Source: an uncultured Methanobrevibacter sp. (GTDB lineage: Archaea > Methanobacteriota > Methanobacteria > Methanobacteriales > Methanobacteriaceae). Taken from it: a DNA stretch of 23,153 nucleotides. Of the stretch, positions 16,414 through 23,153 are shown one piece after another (position 1 is the first letter of the stretch; each line of letters starts with the position of its first letter). The translations under genes were made by a program, and so were the position numbers. The stretch covers positions 1 through 23,153 of the forward strand of contig ONIK01000022.1 of assembly GCA_900317865.1 (NCBI GenBank), in the 5' to 3' direction. Under the pieces are notes generated by a model. That model was not told the origin of the DNA and did no database searches. It was given only the letters and a program-made list of their open reading frames with translations.

Positions 16414-17487
16414 TTAACCACTGGTTTTTTGAATTGGAATTTTATTGACTAAAGCTATTTTCAGTTTATTCTGAATCCATACTGCTAGGAATATTGAAGT
16501 ATATGATAATATACAAAGACACAGAATAGTTAAATAAACATTTGTTCCTATTAACGGATTAAGTAAAATGAAATAAATTTGCATAAACGGACAATTCAAC
16601 AGATAAATATTCATAGAACGAGATTCACAAAAATTATAAAATCTTGACTGATTGAGCTTATCAGAAAAGGAAGTTCTTGAAACTGCCATAAATATGAAAT
16701 AAAACAATAATGCACCTGAAATATCCCCAATATAAAAAATAACAGTAGTATGAATATTTAAATAAATGATTAACCCCAATACTGCAAACAAAACTAATGA
16801 GATTATGCAGTATATTTTTGAATCCCATTTCTCAATTTTTTCATTGAAATGATATAATAAAATCCCAACAAAAAAAACAATGAAAAAAGGACCAGATTCT
16901 GCTATACAATAATAATGAATATCTGATAAAAATAATTCAATGCATGCTGCAGCAATAACTGTTAAAGCACCGGCCACAATCAATTTTTTTCCATCCAAAA
17001 GATTTCTTATAATTATGAAAAATAATGTTGCCCAGAATAATGGCAATAAAAACCATAAATGATCCGTAAAAACTCCCATACACATTGCTAGAAAACCACT
17101 TACAAAATCAGTATGTAAAGGACGGCCCAAAGTAGGTATATCGAAAAATGTATATAACGGAACAAGCCAAAGTGCACCATACATAAAATACGGCCAGATT
17201 AATCTTTTAACTTTATTTTTAAGCATCTCCCATCTACTACGGGGATGATTTCTTGTAGACAAAAGAAACAGAAATCCAGAACATAAAATTAAAGAAGGCA
17301 CTAAACACTCCTTAAGAAATGCTAATAATGTAATTACACCCTGTAAAACAATGCCTGCAGTTAATGGCCAGGAAGGACTTGGATTTTTATAAAAATGCAT
17401 ACAATGAAAAAAAATAACCAATAGAATAGCAAATGTTTTTGTTTCAGATATTGCGATATTTTTTGTATAATTATTTGATTTACCCAT
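16414..17487 (-). CDS. Membrane acyltransferase, Acyl_transf_3 family
   Basis: The 357-residue protein has about ten hydrophobic helices. Its start (ISETKTFAILLVIFFHCMHFY) carries the early-helix histidine typical of acyltransferase family 3, and SGFLFLLSTRNHPRSRWEMLKNKVKRLIWPYFMYG matches the conserved loop with a basic run before helix 3 or so; WFLLPLFWATLFF follows. Members transfer acyl groups, often acetyl, to sugars or lipids of the cell surface. In a methanogen with pseudomurein and surface glycans, modification of an envelope polymer is plausible, but the acceptor is unknown. The gene stands alone, about 240 bp from the ATP-grasp gene and about 270 bp from the transporter. A 6-bp palindrome lies upstream. 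Confidence 0.87.
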   Translation of the reverse strand: MGKSNNYTKNIAISETKTFAILLVIFFHCMHFYKNPSPSWPLTAGIVLQGVITLLAFLKECLVPSLILCSGFLFLLSTRNHPRSRWEMLKNKVKRLIWPYFMYGALWLVPLYTFFDIPTLGRPLHTDFVSGFLAMCMGVFTDHLWFLLPLFWATLFFIIIRNLLDGKKLIVAGALTVIAAACIELFLSDIHYYCIAESGPFFIVFFVGILLYHFNEKIEKWDSKIYCIISLVLFAVLGLIIYLNIHTTVIFYIGDISGALLFYFIFMAVSRTSFSDKLNQSRFYNFCESRSMNIYLLNCPFMQIYFILLNPLIGTNVYLTILCLCILSYTSIFLAVWIQNKLKIALVNKIPIQKTSG

Positions 17488-17534
17488 ATATTTAGTTAGA
17501 ACTGTCCACTATTTAAATTTAGCTTTTATTTAAT

Positions 17535-17550
17535 CGTTGAGCTGTCAACG
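17535..17550. promoter_or_regulatory. Palindrome upstream of the acyltransferase gene
   Basis: CGTTGA and TCAACG form a perfect inverted repeat around GCTG, 48-63 nt before the acyltransferase start at 17487. It is more GC-rich than its surroundings and has no T run after it, so an operator is likelier than a terminator. Only one copy is visible. Confidence 0.3.
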
Positions 17551-17724
17551 TTTATGTTGCAATTTTACAAAAATACCTCAAAATTTTTTTAAAGAAAACA
17601 AAATAATAACAACTATAGTAGTTTAACAAATATTTGAAATGTATTTTAGCGCATAATTTTCTGTTAAAGATTTATTGCAACATTTCCACAATATATTGCA
17701 GATAATAACCTGAAATAGTTATGA

Positions 17725-18534
17725 CTAATCGCAAATGTTTTTTAAAGCAATAATCAAATGATTCATGAAATCTTCTCTTGTTTTCTCATCCAGCTCCAGA
17801 ATAGACAGATAAGGATTTAAATCCTCAAGCTCCACCAATAATAATTCGCCCTCTTTTGTCCTGCAGGCATCCACCCGTTGGATTCCGTTTTCAATGTCAT
17901 TCCAAGCAATGAATTTTTCTGCAAACTCCCTATCGATTTGACTGAATTCATATTTTTCAAGTTCCCAACGTTTGTCTTTACTTGGAGCATATAACGCATA
18001 TTCCAAGCAGTCATTAATAAAATAGAATGATACTTCATATTCAAAGTCAACTGCAGGTTGTATTAACATATTCCCAAGGTCTTTTTCAAATAATTCCCTC
18101 TTTGTTAAAAATTCCAGGCCTATTGAATCTGCACCGCCCTTTGGTTTAATGACATATTTTTCACAACTTGGAAGCAGATTTATGTTTTCAAGATTATCAA
18201 TAGTTGGAATAACCGGATAGCCTTCTAATGTCAAATCCAAAAGATATTGTTTGCCTTTCATGTCTGCTTTGCCTACAAACTCATTGAAAGTCAGGATACT
18301 GTTTGAAGTTACCCTTTTAACAAATGATTCATAGTCCTCCTCAAAACCAGTTACAGGACCAGTATTTCTAAAAACGATTAAATCCACATCGTTTTCAAAA
18401 TCCTTTGAGTTTTTCGGATGACACAATGCAACGTCAAAATGTTCCTTTAATATATTTGTAACATATAAATCCTCTTCAAAATATTTTCTGCCTTTGGCAT
18501 CATAATACAAATCAGTTAAATACAGTATTTTCAT
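17725..18534 (-). CDS. ATP-grasp family ligase
   Basis: The protein of about 269 residues has the ATP-grasp architecture: an N-terminal alpha/beta part (MKILYLTDLYYD...), a central nucleotide-binding segment with EKYVIKPKGGADSIGL (the lysine and glycine loop), the NMLIQPAVDFEYEVSFYFIND strand pair, and the metal-binding VELEDLNPYLSI near the C-terminus with the E-x-N pattern. Such enzymes join a carboxylate to an amine or similar nucleophile through an acyl phosphate. It resembles RimK/glutathione-synthase-like ligases in shape but I cannot assign a substrate. I chose ATG 18534 because GGGGGA lies 7 nt before it; an upstream ATG at 18549 would place that site in the gene. It follows the transglutaminase-like gene by under 20 bp on the same strand, so they are probably one operon. 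Confidence 0.8.
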   Translation of the reverse strand: MKILYLTDLYYDAKGRKYFEEDLYVTNILKEHFDVALCHPKNSKDFENDVDLIVFRNTGPVTGFEEDYESFVKRVTSNSILTFNEFVGKADMKGKQYLLDLTLEGYPVIPTIDNLENINLLPSCEKYVIKPKGGADSIGLEFLTKRELFEKDLGNMLIQPAVDFEYEVSFYFINDCLEYALYAPSKDKRWELEKYEFSQIDREFAEKFIAWNDIENGIQRVDACRTKEGELLLVELEDLNPYLSILELDEKTREDFMNHLIIALKNICD

Positions 18535-18551
18535 ATTTATTTCCCCCATTA

Positions 18552-19124
18552 CTAAAACTCAAAGTCTGTTGAGATTTCCAATATGCATTCACTTTCATTA
18601 AGGATATTAATTAACCTTTCATCCAAATCCGAGTGATTGTCATGATAATCAATTTCACCTAATTCACTTCTAATTGAATACGCCAAACATTCTTCATCCA
18701 AGCTGAACTGTGCATTTACATTTTCTTTATTTCCCCGAGCATCAAGCCTAATCCATTTATCCAAATCTTTTATATACACAGTATTTAAAGCATGAATAAT
18801 ATAACCTTCACTTGCATCATCTGCTCTTGTAAGCAGCTGATAACTGATGCCTGACGGAATTCCATCTGCTCTTAAAAGTGCTGCAAGAAGACATGATTTT
18901 GTCCAGCAAATCCCAGTTTTATTTTTAAGCACATCACTGGCAGTTCTTGAAACTATATTTGTTTCAATGTCCCATGAGTGAGGAATTTCATCCTTAACAA
19001 AGATAAAACATTGTTTGATATAGTCCAGTTGATTTTCAGATTCATCCCTTAATTCCTGAACCTTTTTCTGAATACCTGAATTCTTATAATCAATACTTGG
19101 TGTTTCCATTAAATAATTTTCCAT
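18552..19124 (-). CDS. Transglutaminase-like cysteine protease-fold protein
   Basis: This is a transglutaminase-like domain of about 190 residues. The catalytic triad is readable (numbered from an upstream ATG at 19136): C77 in KTGICWTKS, H115 in GYIIHALN and D132 in WIRLDARGN. The following helix LLAALLRADGIPSG after the cysteine is typical of the fold. Members hydrolyse or form amide bonds. The start at 19124 has GGTGA 5 nt upstream; 19136 would make that site coding and cannot be excluded. There is no signal peptide, so it is cytosolic. It is followed at once by an ATP-grasp ligase gene; a shared pathway that builds and trims a peptide or amide is an inference. TTATAAATTTA around 19178-19188 on this strand may be the TATA box. 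Confidence 0.82.
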   Translation of the reverse strand: MENYLMETPSIDYKNSGIQKKVQELRDESENQLDYIKQCFIFVKDEIPHSWDIETNIVSRTASDVLKNKTGICWTKSCLLAALLRADGIPSGISYQLLTRADDASEGYIIHALNTVYIKDLDKWIRLDARGNKENVNAQFSLDEECLAYSIRSELGEIDYHDNHSDLDERLINILNESECILEISTDFEF

Positions 19125-19209
19125 GGGATTCACCATTTAATGATGGATTAAAACTAAAATAAAATAATAACATTCCGTTATAAATTTAAAAAACTTCTTA
19201 AAATAGATT

Positions 19210-19228
19210 TTGCCCATATACTATACAA
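19210..19228 (-). repeat. Short direct repeat, copy 1
   Basis: On the plus strand TTGCCCATATACTATACAA. A second copy with two changes occurs at 20389-20407. This copy lies upstream of the transglutaminase/ATP-grasp operon, beyond its probable TATA box, and downstream of the DUF447 gene. The TTG...CAA ends are inverted, as in many regulator sites. Confidence 0.35.
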
Positions 19229-19263
19229 AATATAATATACTTTTAGCTCCATACATACAGACC

Positions 19264-19905
19264 CTATTCAACATCAAAACCCTTTTTTATCATGCTGTTT
19301 TTAAGAATCTCCATTGCTTTTATCGTATCCTGTCCTGAAACCCTCTTAATCATGCGATTGTTTTCATTAAACCTTCCGATAAAATAATCCTGCTGTTCCT
19401 TACTTACTAAGTCCAGTCGGGTATAGTTTGTAAGGCATTCCAGAAGGGCGAATACACCCCTGTTTAAAGCCTTTGCACACGGATGATTTTTGACAATTTC
19501 TACAACATCACTGCTTATGATATAAGCTTCCCCATTTGATGTTACATGGTCTTTAATTGGATCCATCTTTCTAATGTCTGTAACATCACAAATGACATAT
19601 GCTTCTGCATTTTTCAATATTGCAAGGTCATCATCATCGGTAAACTCTTCAATATCCAGATTTCCGATGGTTGAATTTACAAAATTTATAGGGTCAAAAG
19701 TGATATTTACAACATATCTGCGCGTTTCCATAATGTTTTTCAGGGTTTTGGTGCCCACAAATAATCTGCATCCAAGTTTGTCTTTGCCTTTGCATACAAT
19801 TCCTATTGGCGCTGCATTTTTTACACCGTCCTTGCTCATGGTAGTGTAAATTCCTTCATATTTCTGCCCTTCTTCAATTCCGATATCGGTCAAATCAATA
19901 CCCAT
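19264..19905 (-). CDS. DUF447 family protein, flavin-reductase-like split barrel
   Basis: The product (213 residues from 19905) matches the archaeal DUF447 family: DIGIEEGQKYEGIYTTMS, then KNAAPIGIVCKGKDKLGCRLFVGTKTLKN and VVNITFDPINFVNS, a split-barrel fold that in related families binds FMN. The C-terminal part (NRGVFALLECLTNYTRLDLV and RMIKRVSG) is a helical extension typical of these proteins. The start at 19905 is preferred because GGATGA stands shortly before it and family members begin at MxIDLxDIG; an ATG at 19950 would add 15 residues. The biochemical function is unknown; methanogens use several such proteins in flavin or F420 chemistry, which is a guess here. It is separated from the transglutaminase gene by about 140 bp. 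Confidence 0.8.
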   Translation of the reverse strand: MGIDLTDIGIEEGQKYEGIYTTMSKDGVKNAAPIGIVCKGKDKLGCRLFVGTKTLKNIMETRRYVVNITFDPINFVNSTIGNLDIEEFTDDDDLAILKNAEAYVICDVTDIRKMDPIKDHVTSNGEAYIISSDVVEIVKNHPCAKALNRGVFALLECLTNYTRLDLVSKEQQDYFIGRFNENNRMIKRVSGQDTIKAMEILKNSMIKKGFDVE

Positions 19906-19950
19906 TTTATCATCCTTATTAATTACATCTTCAATATAATGTCTATTCAT

Positions 19951-20550
19951 TAATCTAATTAAAAATTATTGTCAAAACATCATATCATCACAGTAGTTTC
20001 CCTCAATATTGGTGTCTTTAAAGTGGAAATAATAATACCTTTTTGAACTATGTGTAAAAAGGAAAGCTATAAAACACATATTAAAGCTAATCGTCATTTA
20101 AATTGTCAGTTTATCAAATTAGAAAATTTCAGATGAAATCCAACTAGGCTTCCAATTCGACATGATCGATTGTTTTACATTTACAAGTTAATGGTCAACA
20201 ATATGTAGTAACAAAAAACGGTCAAAATGAGCATTAAAAATAATAATTAAAAGAACTCTTTTTATAAAAATAAGAAAGAATAATTATTAATTAAACTATT
20301 CAATAATCAAAATTAAATAAAAATAAGTAAAAACTAATATTAAAGTTAAATAAATAATTTAGACTTCAAAAATCATTTAAAAATCTTGTTGCCCGTATAC
20401 TATGCAATATATTTACTACTTTATCTGCAATACCATAATATTTGACTCAATATCCTATAAATTTTAAACTACATGTTTCAACATCACCTCTTCCTATTAT
20501 TGAAAACATGATTGGAAACATATTTATATTAAAGAAAAATAAAATTTTTA
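19951..20550. other. Long intergenic region before the disrupted MATE gene
   Basis: About 600 bp with frequent stops in all frames examined by eye. It holds one short repeat copy (20389-20407) and, at 20518-20530, a TATATTTA-like stretch that would serve as the MATE promoter with a short leader. I see no RNA gene or recognisable protein remnant. Confidence 0.4.
20389..20407 (+). repeat. Short direct repeat, copy 2
   Basis: TTGCCCGTATACTATGCAA, 17 of 19 bases identical to the copy at 19210-19228. In this copy the ends TTGC and GCAA are inverted. It lies about 145 nt before the disrupted MATE start. Confidence 0.35.
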
Positions 20551-20960
20551 ATGATGAATGAGAAAATTGATATGGTTTCATTGCCTAAAAAATCATTTTG
20601 GCAATTAAGCGTACCAATAATCGCTTTTGTATTTTCGATGCAATTTATGGTATTGTCGATATATCCTGGATATCACAAATAAGCGTTCATGCTTCTTTTG
20701 CAGTAGGTGTTTCAATACCATTTGTTTCTCTCATATTTTCATTCGGCGATTCAATTGGGCAGGGAGCAAATTCTCTGATGTCTCGTTTTATGGGAATTGA
20801 CGATTATGAAAGTGCATATAATACATTAATTCATGGAATAATTCTAACAAATATAATATGGATTTTTATAGTAATATGTGCTTTATTCGCCCAGGGAATA
20901 TTATACAGTGTAGACCAGGCAGACTCATATATTTTAATTTGGGATTATGTGAATCCTTGG
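20551..20960 (+). pseudogene. MATE family transporter, frameshifted and cut by a group II intron
   Basis: The start is ATG 20551, and the first frame reads MNEKIDMVSLPKKSFWQLSV, then PIIAFVF. At the TTTT run 20632-20635 coding moves to the next frame, which continues FDAIYGIVDISWISQISVHA, then GVSIPFVSLIFSFGDSIGQG, the MATE N-S-x-M-S-R motif (ANSLMSRFMG) and QADSYILIWDYVNP. One added T restores a single frame. Recognisable sequence stops at about 20957, in the region that matches CRAYIQPALTL of the other MATE gene in this window; W and a stop follow. So about 135 residues, roughly the first third, remain. The rest should lie beyond the intron, outside the window. Because the intron is on the opposite strand it cannot be removed from this mRNA. 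Confidence 0.8.
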
Positions 20961-20989
20961 TAAAAGATGTTTTACTTAGATGAAGTTAG
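20958..20989. other. Unassigned spacer with hairpin between MATE coding sequence and intron end
   Basis: This 32-bp stretch follows the last recognisable MATE codons and precedes the predicted intron 3' end. It contains GTAAAA-GATG-TTTTAC (20960-20975), a perfect 6-bp stem with a 4-nt loop. It does not continue the MATE frame (stop at 20961). It is either a 3' extension of the intron or degenerate target sequence. Confidence 0.4.
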
Positions 20990-20991
20990 AT

Positions 20992-21020
20992 AGGATTGGA
21001 CGATTACTCGTCCGCACCCT
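20992..21020 (-). ncRNA. Group II intron domain VI with bulged branch-point A
   Basis: On the minus strand AGGGT pairs with ATCCT, and inside it GGACGA pairs with TCGTCC around a GTAA loop. The unpaired A at 20997 on the 3' side is the expected branch-point. A GC dinucleotide is bulged on the 5' side. It directly follows domain V by 5 nt. Confidence 0.75.
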
Positions 21021-21025
21021 CTTTG

Positions 21026-21059
21026 GAACCGTACGTGTCCGTTACCGAACATACGGCTC
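21026..21059 (-). ncRNA. Group II intron domain V
   Basis: This is a 34-nt hairpin on the minus strand starting GAGCCGTATG and ending ACGTACGGTTC. It has the AGC catalytic triad at positions 2-4, a two-part stem and a GTAA tetraloop (GTTCG-GTAA-CGGAC). Length, triad and loop match domain V closely. Confidence 0.9.
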
Positions 21060-21094
21060 GAGCAGAACTTTATCCGAAAGTTCAACTATATTAT

Positions 21095-22588
21095 TCATCG
21101 ATTCATAAAATAATCCTCTTTACTTTTGTCATATGGTGAATTGTTGTGTGTTATCATTTTATGTCGCTTAATCTTAGTCCAGCTCATTTTAATTAAATGA
21201 TTCTCTTCTTTAGGGCCAGTTAATATCCATTTTCCACGATGACATCCGTCGTCGTATTCTGGGAAATATTTTCTTTTAATCCATTTCCAACCTTTATTTT
21301 GGTGCAAACGGCGCAAAAACTTATATATTTTGTTCCATATATAGTAATCCATATCAGAAAATGTCTTTTTAGCAACAGTAGGTTTCCAATAATTGGCAGT
21401 GCCAATTATTAGGGGGTTTAAAGAGTCTATCAGGCTGTCAACGTTGTTTCCGTGATGCCATCTGACTCTTTCAGACACTTTGGCTTTAAAGTTCTTGATA
21501 CTATCTTTTGATGGTTTAATCAAACATTTTAATCCTTTGTTTGTTTTATATTGTCTGAAATTGAATCCTAGAAAATCAAATCCTTGAGAAATGTGTGTAA
21601 TTTTAGTTTTATCTTCTGCAAGTACCAGTCCTCTCTCAAAAAGGTAGTTTTCGAGAATTTTAGGTACTTTTTCGATGTCTTCTCTGTTTCTTGCGAAAAT
21701 AACGAAATCATCGGCGTATCGAGTAACACGATATTTTCCTTTGGTTTCATAAAATTCTTTGGTTTCACCATTTCGTATTTGAGTTCTCTTCTTGTAAGAG
21801 ATGTTTAAATAGTCTTCAAGTCCAGTTAAAGCAATATTTGCCAGTAAAGGTGAAAGTAATCCTCCTTGAGGAGTACCACTCGTGGTCCTATTAAACACAC
21901 CATTATCAACGTATCCTGCTTTTAAGTATCTTTCCACCAGTTTAATCAATGGAAAACCTCTAATTTTACTTAAAATAAACTCGTGAGATAGGTTATTAAA
22001 GCAATCTTTAAAATCGCCTTCAAATACTTCACAAAATTTATTGTTGTGGATAATGTTAAATATTCGTTCTACGGCGTCATGAACTCCTCTTTTCGGCCTA
22101 AACCCATAACTAGTGGGTTCAAAATTGACCTCCATTTGAGGTTCCAACGCCATGCGAATAATTTCTTGATACACCCTATCAATAACAGTAGGAATTCCCA
22201 AAGGGCGCAATTTACCGTTTTTCTTACGAATATAATGTCTATACGCAGGTTTAGGAACATGTTTAGATATGTTCCTAGTTTTGAGTTCGTCTACTAGTTT
22301 TCCACGTTGTTTATCAGTTTTGATGACTTTTCCATCAATTCCTGGTGTCCTTTTACCTTTGTTAATCTGCGTAACACGTTTAACTGCTATTAAAATAGCA
22401 GATGTACTTCTCACCAATATTCTTTGTAAATCTCGTACTTTTCTTGAATCTCCTATACTTTCGGCATGATATATCCGTTTCTGTAACTTATCTATATACT
22501 TCTCGACCTTGTACCAATTGATACAAGACCAATCCGTAGCGCATTGTGCTGTGGACTCATAAACATTATCGTTTTGAGTATATCTCAT
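21095..22588 (-). CDS. ltrA: Group II intron reverse transcriptase/maturase, without endonuclease domain
   Basis: The 497-residue protein begins with the usual N-terminal region (WSCINWYKVEKYIDKLQKRI, then KRVTQINKGKRTPGIDG) followed by reverse transcriptase blocks: RPLGIPTVIDRVYQEIIRMA, SYGFRPKRGVHDAV, the TSGTPQGGLLSPLLANIAL block and the catalytic YADD at 291-294. A maturase (X) domain covers about 370-460, including TANYWKPTVAKK. It ends ITHNNSPYDKSKEDYFMNR, the point at which endonuclease-bearing relatives continue into an HNH domain; none is present. The protein should fold and splice the intron and reverse-transcribe it; without the endonuclease it would have to prime from nascent DNA at replication forks. 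The frame is intact, so activity is possible. The CL-like class is assigned from sequence style only. Confidence 0.93.
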   Translation of the reverse strand: MRYTQNDNVYESTAQCATDWSCINWYKVEKYIDKLQKRIYHAESIGDSRKVRDLQRILVRSTSAILIAVKRVTQINKGKRTPGIDGKVIKTDKQRGKLVDELKTRNISKHVPKPAYRHYIRKKNGKLRPLGIPTVIDRVYQEIIRMALEPQMEVNFEPTSYGFRPKRGVHDAVERIFNIIHNNKFCEVFEGDFKDCFNNLSHEFILSKIRGFPLIKLVERYLKAGYVDNGVFNRTTSGTPQGGLLSPLLANIALTGLEDYLNISYKKRTQIRNGETKEFYETKGKYRVTRYADDFVIFARNREDIEKVPKILENYLFERGLVLAEDKTKITHISQGFDFLGFNFRQYKTNKGLKCLIKPSKDSIKNFKAKVSERVRWHHGNNVDSLIDSLNPLIIGTANYWKPTVAKKTFSDMDYYIWNKIYKFLRRLHQNKGWKWIKRKYFPEYDDGCHRGKWILTGPKEENHLIKMSWTKIKRHKMITHNNSPYDKSKEDYFMNR

Positions 22589-23153
22589 CTTATCACTAAT
22601 CCTTTGAATAAATTACTTATTTTCCGTTTTATATTCACGTTTTCCACCAATCAGAAGTCAGCCATGTTATCCATGCCACACACGAAGGCGTGGTATCCAT
22701 TATAGTTATTATTCCCACTATTTCCTATTGTCTTTCGACTGTTAATGGCTTTTGCTTTCTCTGATATCCATTACCTCCCAAGGAATTAGGCTTCTTTCAC
22801 AATCCGCTTACTCACAAATAGTTGTGAGACCTTGTGAGGCTTACCAAGTTGATCTACTTCAGAAGCGAATGAATTAAGGTTCAATTTTTACTCCGGCAAA
22901 TTACTGTAAGGTTATGACTAAAATTCATTGATTATTCCTATGAATTTGCATACAATAGTAGTTAAATAAAATTTAACGTTGCATCCTACCTACTGGCTTG
23001 ATTTACGAAGCTTACAATTGTTCACTTACGTTAACCTTTTTCACTCTTTCCCTAGCACATAAGTACAATGAATGCTTTATACTTATTTATGCATAATATC
23101 ATGCAACCTCATAATCAATTACTCGATTATGAGTTTCAATGGGGAAAATCCCG
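22589..23153 (-). ncRNA. Group II intron 5' region, domains I-III
   Basis: Non-coding, structure-rich sequence before the maturase ORF. Readable hairpins include CTCATAATC/GATTATGAG (23108-23116 with 23125-23133, 9 bp), TGCAT/ATGCA around 23090-23105 and a GGG/CCC clamp at the very edge. I cannot define exon-binding sites without the 5' exon. The length, about 565 nt, suits domains I-III. Confidence 0.65.

Larger units (their letters stand above)
20990..23153 (-). mobile_element. Group II intron with intact maturase (5' end just beyond window)
   Basis: The element reads on the minus strand. It has domain V and domain VI at its 3' end, an RT/maturase ORF in domain IV, and about 565 nt of structured leader (domains I-III) before the ORF. 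The predicted 3' end, AATCCTAT, places the branch-point A (20997) eight nucleotides from the end, as usual. The window's last bases, read on this strand, begin CGGGATTTTCCCC; a GTG just outside the window would give the normal GTGCG start, so the element is probably only a few bases from complete. The maturase sequence suits the chloroplast-like (CL) lineage. It is inserted in antisense orientation into a MATE gene. Confidence 0.85.

Noticed and set aside
20598..20963. TTG-started 121-residue ORF as an independent gene
   Set aside because: Its first 13 residues are out-of-frame MATE sequence; the better reading is one MATE gene starting at ATG 20551 with a one-base frame break near 20634.
20960..20975. 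GTAAAA/TTTTAC hairpin as a transcription terminator that attracted a class C intron
   Set aside because: Class C introns insert just after a terminator stem in the 5' exon; here the hairpin is on the 3' side of the intron and the maturase looks CL-like.
1..23153. CRISPR array, tRNA or rRNA genes
   Set aside because: I saw no regularly spaced repeats and no cloverleaf-like or rRNA-like segments on either strand by eye.

Overview
The window looks like a chromosomal segment of a methanogenic archaeon of the Methanobrevibacter type (Methanobacteriales). The grounds are very low GC, archaeal TATA-like boxes about 20-40 nt before several starts, archaeal-type genes (a DUF447 protein, a MutS-like protein with N-terminal HhH motifs, long paired U32 proteins) and a decayed Asn/Thr/Cys-rich beta-helix adhesin. 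The genus is inferred from gene content and not proven.

Layout. The first part (1-12.4 kb) is orderly and its frames are intact: a MATE transporter cut by the window edge (minus); dTMP kinase (minus); then, divergently, two overlapping U32-family genes, a MutS-like ATPase and an ABC1/UbiB kinase (all plus). These meet a soluble PAS histidine kinase on the minus strand at a nested hairpin that is a good bidirectional terminator. Next comes a two-gene AzlC/AzlD amino-acid exporter whose azlC has no ordinary start codon in front of its conserved N-terminus.

The second part (about 13.4-23.2 kb) is accessory and partly decayed: a broken small two-helix membrane ORF; a histidine-kinase-type ATPase fragment that abuts head-to-head on a frameshifted adhesin remnant; a queuosine/archaeosine-precursor transporter (VUT/YhhQ) separated from the adhesin by a 14-bp inverted-repeat terminator; a membrane acyltransferase; a transglutaminase-like/ATP-grasp gene pair; a DUF447 flavin-binding-fold protein; and a second MATE gene that has a one-base frameshift and is cut by a group II intron.

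The group II intron is the main mobile element. It lies on the minus strand, antisense to the MATE gene it interrupts, so it cannot be spliced out of MATE mRNA. Its reverse transcriptase/maturase is intact with a YADD site but stops before any HNH endonuclease domain. Domains V and VI can be read directly. About 30 bp with a perfect 6-bp hairpin separates the predicted intron end from recognisable MATE coding sequence. The intron 5' end seems to lie just outside the right edge.

No completely new system is evident. The best leads are the unusual intron/exon junction, the AUU-type start of azlC, the tandem U32 Fe-S proteins with their MutS-like and UbiB neighbours, and the transglutaminase/ATP-grasp pair.
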